From: Sabulicella rubraurantiaca
GTDB taxonomy: Bacteria > Pseudomonadota > Alphaproteobacteria > Acetobacterales > Acetobacteraceae
Reading direction: 5' to 3'
Length of the DNA: 49,478 nt
Assembly: GCF_017355885.1 (NCBI RefSeq)
Contig: NZ_JAFEUU010000023.1
Location: 1-49,478, forward strand
This document shows, piece by piece, positions 42,969 through 49,478 of this stretch. The notes under the pieces are model-generated. The model worked only from the letters and a program-made list of their open reading frames with translations, searched no databases and had not been told where the DNA came from. The first letter of the stretch is position 1. Each line of letters begins with the position of its first letter. The translations under genes were made by a program, and so were the position numbers.

Positions 42969-43446
42969 GCTGCGAAGAGCTAAATTTACGCGATTTTCCT
43001 CCCCGGAGATTCTTTACGATTTGATCTGCATGAATCTTTCCACTCTTCCCGTGAAGAGAGCGCAAAAGTAGACGCTGATCAGGGTTTACTGCTGTGTCCG
43101 AGCGGGCATTAAGATAGCGCTTGCCAATCATCCGTATGATTGATCTCCGACCAAGCACGGCGCTTTGCCTCGACCGGGGTCCATGCCCGGCTCATTAGCC
43201 GCGTCGGCCCATCGGCGCTGGCGCAGACCGAGCATGGGCTGCCCCTTCGAGTTGCGATAGGCCCACATCTGGCTCGCGGCCCCGCGCCAGCGCCCCTCGC
43301 GCAGCACCCACAGCAGCGCCTTCCTCCTTGCAGAAGGCCGTTACCGGTGACGCAGGAGATTTGAGCCTTGCGTAATCCGCCAGAAGGCTTGCCCCATAGC
43401 GCTTCGGCAGGGCGTCAAAGACCTCTCAAGACTTGCTGCGGTTATG
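42969..43446. other. Gene-free, relatively AT-rich stretch with a perfect palindrome
   Basis: CAATCAT-ccgt-ATGATTG (43125-43142) is a perfect 7-bp inverted repeat. On the minus strand about 43143-43325 a protein-like frame (VLREGRWRGAASQMWAYRNS, later LRQRRWADAANEPGMD) is open without a recognised start. It may be the scrap of a lost gene; I could not name its family. Confidence 0.4.
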
Positions 43447-43860
43447 TCACTGCGGGGCAGCAGCCTGCCGACCTTCTTGAGAGGCTTGCGAGACGAGGGG
43501 CGCGGGCTCGCAGGATGAGGCGAGTTCGGCGCGCACTTCCTCCATCACCTCATCGGTCTGCCCTTCGAGGGCGATGAGGCGATTGTGCGCGCCCTCGGTG
43601 GCCCGGATCAATTCATCCAGCTTCAACTGGATGGCCTGGGTATCGCGGTTCTGGGCATTCTGGATCAGGAACACCATCAGAAAGGTGACGATGGTTGTGC
43701 CCGTGTTGATCACAAGCTGCCACGCATCGCTGTACTCAAAGATCGGTCCAGTCAAAGCCCAAACCAGGACGGTGCCAACGGCCAGGAAGAAGACCCAAGG
43801 GCGTCCGGTCTCATGAGCGGTGCGCTGCGCGAGCTGCGCAAAAAAATTCTGCACGTCCAT
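43447..43860 (-). CDS. Low-affinity iron permease family small membrane protein
   Basis: This 137-residue protein fits the low-affinity iron permease family (Fet4-related): an N-terminal FAQLAQRTAHETGRPWVFF, two helices (residues 24-42 and 50-65), the conserved INTGTTIVTFLMVFLIQNAQNRD, then QLKLDELIRATEGA and an acidic coiled tail. Many bacterial members are about this size with unproven iron transport. ATG 43860 is the family start. It is divergent from the H-NS-like gene with 313 bp between them. Confidence 0.9.
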   Translation of the reverse strand: MDVQNFFAQLAQRTAHETGRPWVFFLAVGTVLVWALTGPIFEYSDAWQLVINTGTTIVTFLMVFLIQNAQNRDTQAIQLKLDELIRATEGAHNRLIALEGQTDEVMEEVRAELASSCEPAPLVSQASQEGRQAAAPQ

Positions 43861-44173
43861 GGCCGTTGAACGCTTTTCGGTACATTGGGCGTCAACCTTG
43901 CGACAATTTCATGGATCGTCGGACTGGGCCCCATCTCTCAAATTGCCAACGCCCCGGCTAGAAAAAGACCAGAAAATGATAGCGAATTAAATGATGCTCC
44001 ATCACAAGAAACCAATCTCCAAGCTCGGCCCAAGGCTTATCAATGGCGCGCTGCAAAGCAGAACACGGACATTGACCCGTGTTAATCCAGCCATATTTGG
44101 GGGATGAGAGTTTGCAGCCTTGCCTCGAATGACTTGAACAACACGGGCCGCATTCTGCGTAGGAGTGATTTCC
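43861..44173. promoter_or_regulatory. AT-richer intergenic region between iron permease and H-NS-like genes
   Basis: The stretch around 43960-44010 is clearly lower in GC than the flanking genes, as expected for promoter or H-NS-binding DNA between two divergent genes. No consensus -35/-10 is assigned and no coding region is supported. Confidence 0.35.
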
Positions 44174-44536
44174 ATGTCAGATCATGAAGTTGAATCCAAA
44201 TCCCGGCCGCGCGGGCGCGAGGCGGGACACGAAGGCACACAAGCCGCCGACCGAGTGATGGCTGCGCTCCAGGAGATGGGTGTCGGGCAGTTGCGCCAGA
44301 TCATCAGCACGGCGGAAGGCTTGATCCAGCGGAAGAGCGAGGACGAGAAGAGATCCCTGAAGGAGGAGATCGAGCGCCAGGCCGCCGATCTGGGCATCAG
44401 CCTTCGCGATCTCTTTGGCGAACCCGTCCAGGCGGCCGGCCGTGGTCGGGGAAGGTCTGGCAGGAAAGCCGGATCCGAGGGGCCTGCGCCGAAGTACCGG
44501 GGACCGGGCGGGGAGCTTTGGAGCGGAGGCAGTTAA
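44174..44536 (+). CDS. H-NS-family nucleoid-associated protein with shortened C-terminus
   Basis: This 120-residue protein has an N-terminal oligomerisation half (VMAALQEMGVGQLRQIISTAEGLIQRK, then coiled EEIERQAADLGISLRDLFG), a Gly/Arg linker, and the H-NS DNA-binding signature APKYRGPGGELWSG. Usual alphaproteobacterial members end WSGRGRxPxWL; here the frame stops after WSGGS, so the last eight or so residues are missing. AGGAG lies 8 nt before ATG 44174. It would bind AT-rich DNA and silence horizontally acquired genes; whether the short tail still binds is uncertain. Confidence 0.82.
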   Translation: MSDHEVESKSRPRGREAGHEGTQAADRVMAALQEMGVGQLRQIISTAEGLIQRKSEDEKRSLKEEIERQAADLGISLRDLFGEPVQAAGRGRGRSGRKAGSEGPAPKYRGPGGELWSGGS

Positions 44537-44550
44537 GCCAGGAAAGAGAA

Positions 44551-44601
44551 AGGGCCTCCGGGGATCCCCGGAAGCCCTCGAAACGCCAGGGTTTCCTGGC
44601 G
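44551..44601. terminator. Two tandem hairpins after the H-NS-like gene
   Basis: The first hairpin is AGGGC-c-TCCGGGGA / TCCCCGGA-a-GCCCT (44551-44578), with a perfect 16-bp palindrome in the middle. The second is CGCCAGG-gttt-CCTGGCG (44584-44601). They lie 14 bp beyond the stop. T-runs are short, so efficiency as intrinsic terminators is uncertain; the pair may mark a strong 3' end. Confidence 0.45.
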
Positions 44602-44801
44602 CACTCAGTCAGCAAACTCGCCGTTCGCCGTGATGGCAGGGCTCTAAAACGTGTGACGGACCCAGTCCGGCCTCGTTCAGCTCCAGAAGCTAATGATGAA
44701 CGCAAGCTCGACGGCAGAGAGGTAGTTGGCGGCAAGAATGAGGAAGCCTCGGACAGCAAGCGTTTGATCAGGCAGAACCCTAACAGTACCCTTCTTGCTG
44801 C

Positions 44802-45179
44802 TCAACGACGGCGTCCCTCCATCTCGTAGGTGCAGTGGTCGTGCGTGTAGCGCAGCCTGTAGGCATTGCCCGTTATGCGTCCTTGGCTCGAGGGAGGCCT
44901 GAAGAGTGTTTCGCGCCCACTCCAGCGCAGGGCGCTGAGGTCGCCGTCGGAGCCAACCGGCCCCTCGATCGCGTTCGACGTTAGCGCGATGCGCGCTTGA
45001 CCGCCTCTCACCACCATCGCCACTGCCTCGCCGGTCGCATCGCCACAATACCGCGGCCCTTCGACGACGCGCCCGCTCCCCGAGTAGATGCCGTCGAAGG
45101 GAGAGCCACCCCCGCTCGGGCCGTCCGGCGCGCACGCAACAAGGGTCAGCAGGATCCCGGCAGCTAGCAACCGCAGCAT
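44802..45179 (-). CDS. Small secreted lipoprotein of unknown function
   Basis: This 125-residue protein has a lipobox signal (LLAAGILLTLVAC, Cys at about 17). The mature part starts PFDGIYSGSGRVV and has a beta-rich pattern with a Cys pair: a Cys in PRYCGDA and one in HDHCTYEM near the end, which could form a disulfide. GGAGAGAAG precedes ATG 45179; the frame continues upstream only as shadow. It is probably anchored in the outer membrane or periplasm. No named family is recognised. Confidence 0.72.
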   Translation of the reverse strand: MLRLLAAGILLTLVACAPDGPSGGGSPFDGIYSGSGRVVEGPRYCGDATGEAVAMVVRGGQARIALTSNAIEGPVGSDGDLSALRWSGRETLFRPPSSQGRITGNAYRLRYTHDHCTYEMEGRRR

Positions 45180-45338
45180 GGCTTCTCTCCTTCCGGCGAG
45201 AGTTATTGCTACCGCTTTCGACCACGTCTCCGTTATCCGGCGCTCGTTGGAGCGTACCGCAAGCACGCAGGGCTGCTCGCGGCTTTTCAGCTCCACTCAC
45301 AGCTGCTTGTCCGACACGTCGCCCCGCTGTCCTCAAGT

Positions 45339-46097
45339 CTAGGCTGCGCGCGCGGCCTTGCGTCGGTGTGCCATGCCAAGGCCGAGCAGGCCGACCCCGA
45401 ACAGCAGTGCGGTCGCCGGTTCTGGAACTGCGACCGGGGCGGCCAGTGCCCGGATGTTGTCGACGCCAAGCACGCCCGCGATCGGGTCAGCTTGGTCGGC
45501 GCCAACGCTGTGGATGATGCGCAGAATCGTCACTCCACTCAGCAGCTGGGTCGGGTCTCCAATCGTGGGCGCGAGCGACGTCGCTGATAGCGGGAACACC
45601 ACGCGCGTCCAGGCGCCGCCCGCCGGGAGTTGCGCCCCCGAGAGCGTGACCGCCTCGTCGGTCGGCGGCGCCTGCACTGGGTTCTCCAAAAGCAGGCGCA
45701 CGACGAGATCCGCGGCACCCAGGTTGCGGAGGTCCATCTCGATGGCGCCCACGCCCGCTGCCGCGTAATCGCCGGCCCACTGCGCCGCGTTGAGAGCCAC
45801 GAGCCGACTGCCAGGCCCGCTGCCGCCGTTGGCAGTGAGCTGCAGGTATGCATCTCCAGCTCCGGTAGGTCCGCCGTCCGCCACGACTTGCGGTGGTACC
45901 GGCGGCATTTGGCCAAACGGGCCAAGGCCTGCGAACCAACCGCTCGTCGTGCCACTCTCGAATGTGTCGACCTGACCGATGACCGGAGCCGCCTGAGCGG
46001 GATCAGGCGGGAGCGCAAGGGCAACCGCCAGTGGCACCGCCGCGGCAAGGAGGAGCCAGCTGTGGCGCGCACGCCGTGAAAGCGTCGGATAGCACAT
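45339..46097 (-). CDS. PEP-CTERM sorting-signal protein
   Basis: This 252-residue protein has a signal peptide (LLLAAAVPLAVALALP, cleavage after AQA) and a typical PEP-CTERM end: VPEPATALLFGVGLLGLG followed by AHRRKA. It would be exported, cleaved by an exosortase (not in this window) and fixed at the cell surface or in exopolysaccharide. The middle resembles the VDTFESGTTSGW jelly-roll-like start of carbohydrate-binding proteins. GGGGAG lies 8 nt before ATG 46097 (the frame extends to 46160 without need). Confidence 0.85.
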   Translation of the reverse strand: MCYPTLSRRARHSWLLLAAAVPLAVALALPPDPAQAAPVIGQVDTFESGTTSGWFAGLGPFGQMPPVPPQVVADGGPTGAGDAYLQLTANGGSGPGSRLVALNAAQWAGDYAAAGVGAIEMDLRNLGAADLVVRLLLENPVQAPPTDEAVTLSGAQLPAGGAWTRVVFPLSATSLAPTIGDPTQLLSGVTILRIIHSVGADQADPIAGVLGVDNIRALAAPVAVPEPATALLFGVGLLGLGMAHRRKAARAA

Positions 46098-46337
46098 ATG
46101 CAAATCTCCCCAGCTCATCCGGCAAGGAGAAGTCACGCACAAACGGGACCCGAAATGCAATGATGCCTGATGGGGCTTCCTGCATATATCTTGGCGCGAC
46201 AGATCGGATTGCCCTGGCGTGATGGGTGCGTCCGCGCCTTCCGGGGCGCGGACGCCCGGTGCGGTCGGTGTAATACGGCGAAGCCTCGATGGCGTGCGAT
46301 GCGCTCGTGAATGTCAAAGTGACGCTCGTCGCGGGGC

Positions 46338-46784
46338 CTACCTGCCAGTTTTCGGCGGAGGCCAGTTCTTCACCCTGACGACGAACTTGAAATGCTTGCC
46401 TTTGCTGTCTTCGAAGTTTGTGTATCCGTTGTAGACTCCATTCGCCCGCAGGAAGGCCTTGAGCTGGCCTCCCTGCGACAGGCTTTCTTCGGCGACCAAA
46501 TGCCCAATCCACGCAGAGTAGGTGTTCTCCTTGGTGCAAAAGAATGGGTATTCGTCGCGGTGAAGCCGCTTACCGTTGATCGCCGGAACGTGCCCCTCGG
46601 GGCAGGACATCACCTGCTTCCGTCGGTTTTGGTCCTTTTCCGGGTCGTAAGTAAGGACGTCTGGCCAGCCAGCCTGCTGCGCATGCCAGATGTTCTCAGC
46701 GAGGGTTCTGTCGGCCCTTCCGTCGACCTCGAACACGGGCAGGCTCTGCTTGCGGCTCCGCCTCGCCGCTGAAGTGTGCGCCAA
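46338..46784 (-). CDS. NucA/NucB-type deoxyribonuclease domain, probably N-truncated
   Basis: The 148-residue frame matches NucA/NucB nucleases: PVFEVDGRADRTLAENIWHAQQ, then CPEGHVPAINGKRLHRDEYPF (the DEYPF motif is the hallmark), FCTKEN, EESLSQGGQLKAFLRANGV. It starts only with a TTG at 46784 and no ribosome site, and the frame is open a little further upstream, so the front (signal peptide or a toxin carrier) is probably missing. Such domains also occur as C-terminal toxin modules. It lies alone between the PEP-CTERM gene and a response regulator. Confidence 0.72.
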   Translation of the reverse strand: MAHTSAARRSRKQSLPVFEVDGRADRTLAENIWHAQQAGWPDVLTYDPEKDQNRRKQVMSCPEGHVPAINGKRLHRDEYPFFCTKENTYSAWIGHLVAEESLSQGGQLKAFLRANGVYNGYTNFEDSKGKHFKFVVRVKNWPPPKTGR

Positions 46785-46899
46785 GGAACCCCGAGAGGAA
46801 CTATGTCCGGCAGTAGGTCAAGCTCAACGAGGCGGAAGAGCGCCTTCGGTCAAACAGCCCGGTAAGCCGATGTGCGTGCATCACTGCCCGCTCGGGTGA

Positions 46900-47304
46900 C
46901 TAACCGGTGCGTACGGCACGAAGCGCAACCAAGCAGCGCTGGCGAGACCCATCCCGCATTCGCGCCATCCCTAAGGCAGCGCGTATGGCGGCGGGGTCGC
47001 TCGGCTTCTCATACAAGAGGGCGCCGCGAAAGGCGGGGGCGTGGGCGCCGCGGTTGTAGCCGGCGCAGAAGACAAGCGGGATGCCGCGACGCCTGAGGGC
47101 ATCGGCCACGGGATAGACGCTTTCCGCCCCCAGCTTCACGTCGAGCACGGCCGCATCGATGCGCCCACTGCGCGCGACAAGGCGCAGAGCCGCGCTGAGC
47201 GTGGCAACGGGGCCTAGAACCTTGACGCCAACGTGTTCCAGCTCTTCAGCCAGATCGCGGGCAATGAGGTACTCATCCTCGACGACCAGGATAGCTCGCC
47301 GCAT
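46900..47304 (-). CDS. Single-domain response regulator
   Basis: This 134-residue receiver domain has VVEDEY (acidic pair), the phospho-acceptor Asp55 in AAVLDVKLG, the FCAGYN segment in which the usual Ser/Thr is Ala, and Lys100 in YEKPSDP. No output domain is present, so it probably acts by protein contacts, as CheY-like or general-stress-response-type single-domain regulators do. ATG 47304 has a GGA site upstream; ATG 47310 and a longer frame to 47379 exist. It is separated from its neighbours and no histidine kinase gene is near. Confidence 0.82.
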   Translation of the reverse strand: MRRAILVVEDEYLIARDLAEELEHVGVKVLGPVATLSAALRLVARSGRIDAAVLDVKLGAESVYPVADALRRRGIPLVFCAGYNRGAHAPAFRGALLYEKPSDPAAIRAALGMARMRDGSRQRCLVALRAVRTG

Positions 47305-47504
47305 CAGCATTCCAATTTGGGATATGGTGGTGCCTCCGGTTGCTTCCTGAGATTTCAGGCCGAAATCATGCCAAGGCATCTAGATCGCCTTCGTCACGAA
47401 CCTATAGGTTGCTAGGCTGTGGACGGCGAAGCCGGGGCCTCATGGGTACCTATTCGGTCCATGCACGGCTACCCGGCTACTGGTAACGAGCCCTGAGGAG
47501 AACT

Positions 47505-48143
47505 GTGGCTTTGAGGCGAGATGGAGGAAGGGACCGCAAGTCCCGTGGCAGAGGCCGATCCGAGGACGAGGGCTTTGGGGGCGTGTGGTCGCCTCCCCGC
47601 GATGCCGGCCGCGGCGCGTCAGCCTACTCTCCTGCAGGCTTTGGCCCGGAGAGCGAGGCGACCGTCAAATGGTTCAACGCCGAGAAGGGCTTCGGCTTCG
47701 TCGAGATCGCGGGCGGCGGTGGCGATGCCTTCCTCCACGCGAGCGTCCTGGAGCGAGCCGGCACCAAGCAGGTCGAGCCTGGAGCCGTTCTGCGGGTCCG
47801 GACAGGTCCAGGCCAGAAGGGGCTGCAGGTCACTGAGGTGCTCAGTGTTGCCGAGGGAGCCTCACCGCGTGGCGGAGAGCGTCCGCCACCCCGCTCCAGG
47901 GACCCACGCCCCTCGATGCCGCCCTCGGGCGAGGCTCAGGAGATGCAGGGAACCGTGAAGTGGTACGATCCTGCGAAGGGCTTCGGGTTCGTGGCGCCAG
48001 CGGATGGCGGGAAGGACGTGTTCGTACATGCCACCGCTCTCGAGCGAAGCGGCCTGCAGTCGCTGAGCGAGGGGCAAAGCGTCCGGATGCAGGTCGTGCA
48101 GGGGCGCAGAGGACCTGAGGCTTCCACGATCTCCTCCGATTAG
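47505..48143 (+). CDS. Double cold-shock-domain protein
   Basis: This 212-residue protein contains two CspA-type domains. The first (about 50-115) has ATVKWFNAEKGFGFVEI and DAFLHAS; the second (about 147-211) has GTVKWYDPAKGFGFVAP and DVFVHAT. These are the RNP1 and RNP2 motifs. An Arg/Gly/Pro-rich N-terminal extension precedes the first, and a proline-rich linker joins the two. It binds single-stranded RNA or DNA. GAGGAG precedes GTG 47505. Such two-domain forms are usual in alphaproteobacteria. The small basic protein gene follows 77 bp downstream. Confidence 0.92.
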   Translation: MALRRDGGRDRKSRGRGRSEDEGFGGVWSPPRDAGRGASAYSPAGFGPESEATVKWFNAEKGFGFVEIAGGGGDAFLHASVLERAGTKQVEPGAVLRVRTGPGQKGLQVTEVLSVAEGASPRGGERPPPRSRDPRPSMPPSGEAQEMQGTVKWYDPAKGFGFVAPADGGKDVFVHATALERSGLQSLSEGQSVRMQVVQGRRGPEASTISSD

Positions 48144-48220
48144 GAGAGCGGGGATAGCGAAACGCCTTGGTACGCTAAGACCGTCCAGGCGGGATGTTTG
48201 CCGATTGATGGGGAGCAGTG

Positions 48221-48412
48221 ATGCGGAAGCCGAACTACGGAATGGAACGCAAGGACCGCGAGCGCGCCAAGCAGACCAAGGCCGCGGCGAAGGCGGACAA
48301 GCGTGCGGCAAGGAGCGTGGCTGGTCGGGAGACAGCAGCCCCTTCGGCAGGAGAGCGCTTTGATCTCGCTGAGGATGCAAGAGCAAAACTGGATGGGTCA
48401 GCGAGCGACTGA
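48221..48412 (+). CDS. Small basic conserved alphaproteobacterial protein
   Basis: The 63-residue product begins MRKPNYGMERKDRERAKQTK, a highly charged Lys/Arg-rich helical front like the conserved short proteins often found near cold-shock genes in this class. The C-terminal half is Ala-rich. GGGGAG lies a few bases before ATG 48221. Function is unknown; nucleic-acid contact is a guess from charge. A weak hairpin follows at 48413-48428. Confidence 0.7.
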   Translation: MRKPNYGMERKDRERAKQTKAAAKADKRAARSVAGRETAAPSAGERFDLAEDARAKLDGSASD

Positions 48413-48611
48413 GGCGCGCTCCAGCGCCGATTTCACCGTCCTAGGCCCACATGACCGATTGATGAGGGTCCCATGGTGATCTTCTTGGAAGGCGAGCCCG
48501 AGCTAGGTTGAGCCAGTAGACCTGGCGCGCGGTGAGTTCAAAGCAACCTTACTCATTGGCTACCGTAACGGTGCCCCTAGGCGGTGGGTGCCGTTTCCGC
48601 CGGACTTTGGA

Positions 48612-49145
48612 CTATCCACACTTCGCGCAGGTCCTCAGTCCGCGTCGATCGCGCATCGGCTCAATAACATAGCCACAGCGCAGGCAATTCGCCCCGTCGT
48701 CGTTCGCGTCAAATGGGTTGGCAACGTGTCGCGATGCAGCCCGCTGCTTAGGGCGCGGGTCCAGTGCCAGCGGCTCGATGGGCTGCGCCATTTCGCCTGA
48801 CGTAGCCAGCACTGGTTCGCTTTCAGATTTATTCGGCGTTGGCGTCCACATCGGCATGATGTGAGCGACCGCATCCCTCTTCCCAGCTTCAGCGGGCTCT
48901 TGCGGTGAGGAGGGTATGGACTTGGTGGGAGACCCCTCTTTCCATGTCTGCGCCGGGCCCCTGTGACCGTTTCCATCAGAACACGTTGAACTCGAAGCTG
49001 CGCTTCTGGATGGTAAACGCACCACCTCCACGGCTCGGATGCCAGCCGCGTGACCCTTGCGCGGAATACTCATGACTTCGCGCTGCTCGCTGCCAGCGAG
49101 CTTTCCTCCGCCCAGACGGGCGAAGACATGGTCGATGTCAGACAT
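48612..49145 (-). CDS. Hypothetical protein with C-terminal zinc ribbon
   Basis: The 177-residue frame starts at ATG 49145 with TGGAG 4 nt upstream. The C-terminal end CLRCGYVIEPMRDRRGLRTCAKCG has two CxxC pairs, a classical zinc ribbon. The central 80 residues are Ser/Pro/Glu-rich and probably disordered. No family is recognised; a role in nucleic-acid binding or protein contacts is possible. Moderate certainty that it is translated. Confidence 0.5.
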   Translation of the reverse strand: MSDIDHVFARLGGGKLAGSEQREVMSIPRKGHAAGIRAVEVVRLPSRSAASSSTCSDGNGHRGPAQTWKEGSPTKSIPSSPQEPAEAGKRDAVAHIMPMWTPTPNKSESEPVLATSGEMAQPIEPLALDPRPKQRAASRHVANPFDANDDGANCLRCGYVIEPMRDRRGLRTCAKCG

Positions 49146-49478
49146 AGATCTCCAGATGCTTCAGTGGGTTCGGCTTCCGACAGCCGCGGAGGCGTCAGTG
49201 TCAGTGAAAGCTTGTGCAACGGGAACGCCCATGGCCATCAATAGGCTGAACCTCAACGCTGGCTTTCGCCATGAAATTCGCGCCTCTAGTGCACCTGAAT
49301 GATGCGTAATCCAAGCAATGCTGCAACAAGCCACGCCTCAGACCCCGACTTATACCAAGTCTCGGTGAGGCTGACTCACGAGGGGGCTTCCCCGACGCGG
49401 CCCGGATCTGATTCAAGGTGCGGAGCAACGGAGCCTTGCCATGGGTCAGCCGCTTCCCCTTCGTCTTGACTACGATGC
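49146..49478. other. Right-edge stretch without a supported gene
   Basis: Short minus-strand frames read KTKGKRLTHGKAPLLRTL and similar near the edge, but no start or family could be assigned and the sequence ends at 49478. Confidence 0.35.

Noticed and set aside
1-49478. CRISPR arrays, tRNA or rRNA genes
   Set aside because: No regular short direct repeats with spacers, no tRNA cloverleaf signature and no rRNA-like sequence were seen.

Overview
The window looks like chromosomal DNA from a high-GC alphaproteobacterium. The gene complement best fits Acetobacterales, of the Roseomonas type: two xanthine-dehydrogenase-family operons, a Bug/TctC binding protein, an H-NS-like protein, a double cold-shock-domain protein, a low-affinity iron permease family protein and a PEP-CTERM protein. 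This is inference from gene content; there is no rRNA, tRNA or housekeeping marker. I saw no CRISPR array and no intact mobile element. Several broken genes (nhaA tail, lactonase, nucleotidyltransferase) and two IS5-type transposase scraps indicate an accessory region undergoing decay.

Layout. 1-4.4 kb: 5'-complete part of a secreted beta-helix/RTX-like protein that runs off the left edge, an nhaA fragment, and a large zinc-metalloprotease-like protein. 4.7-11.2 kb: a minus-strand, translationally coupled operon (C45 acyltransferase/hydrolase, peptide-type binding protein, two permeases, fused double ATPase). It is divergent from a GntR regulator and a class III aminotransferase (11.2-13.5 kb), which are followed by a lactonase pseudogene. 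14.5-24.4 kb: mixed genes, including a 39-residue membrane peptide with its own terminator, a bifunctional penicillin-binding protein with a C-terminal SNase-like domain, a PaaK-like ligase, a K+ channel, a YqhA-like membrane protein and an intradiol-dioxygenase-like protein.

25.0-31.5 kb: catabolic cluster A. It holds three molybdenum hydroxylase subunits, an enoyl-CoA hydratase-like protein and a TctC binding protein, with a convergent LysR regulator. A perfect 8-bp inverted repeat lies about 100 bp upstream. 32.5-42.1 kb: catabolic cluster B, divergent around a tandem-HxlR regulator. Leftward are an ABC binding protein and an acyl-CoA ligase. Rightward are a thioesterase, FAD subunit, 2Fe-2S subunit, metallo-beta-lactamase-fold hydrolase, molybdenum subunit and an SDR-family protein, almost all with 4-nt ATGA overlaps. 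The likely logic of B is uptake of an organic (probably aromatic or cyclic) acid, CoA activation, Mo-dependent hydroxylation, ring or lactone handling and CoA release; the substrate is unknown.

42.2-49.5 kb: a nucleotidyltransferase pseudogene, iron permease family protein, H-NS-like protein, small lipoprotein, PEP-CTERM protein, NucA/NucB nuclease domain fragment, single-domain response regulator, double cold-shock protein, small basic protein and a zinc-ribbon protein.

The most unusual points are the PBP-SNase fusion, an SDR with all four catalytic residues replaced, the tandem HxlR regulator, the C45 hydrolase coupled to a dipeptide-type transporter, and the 39-residue peptide gene.
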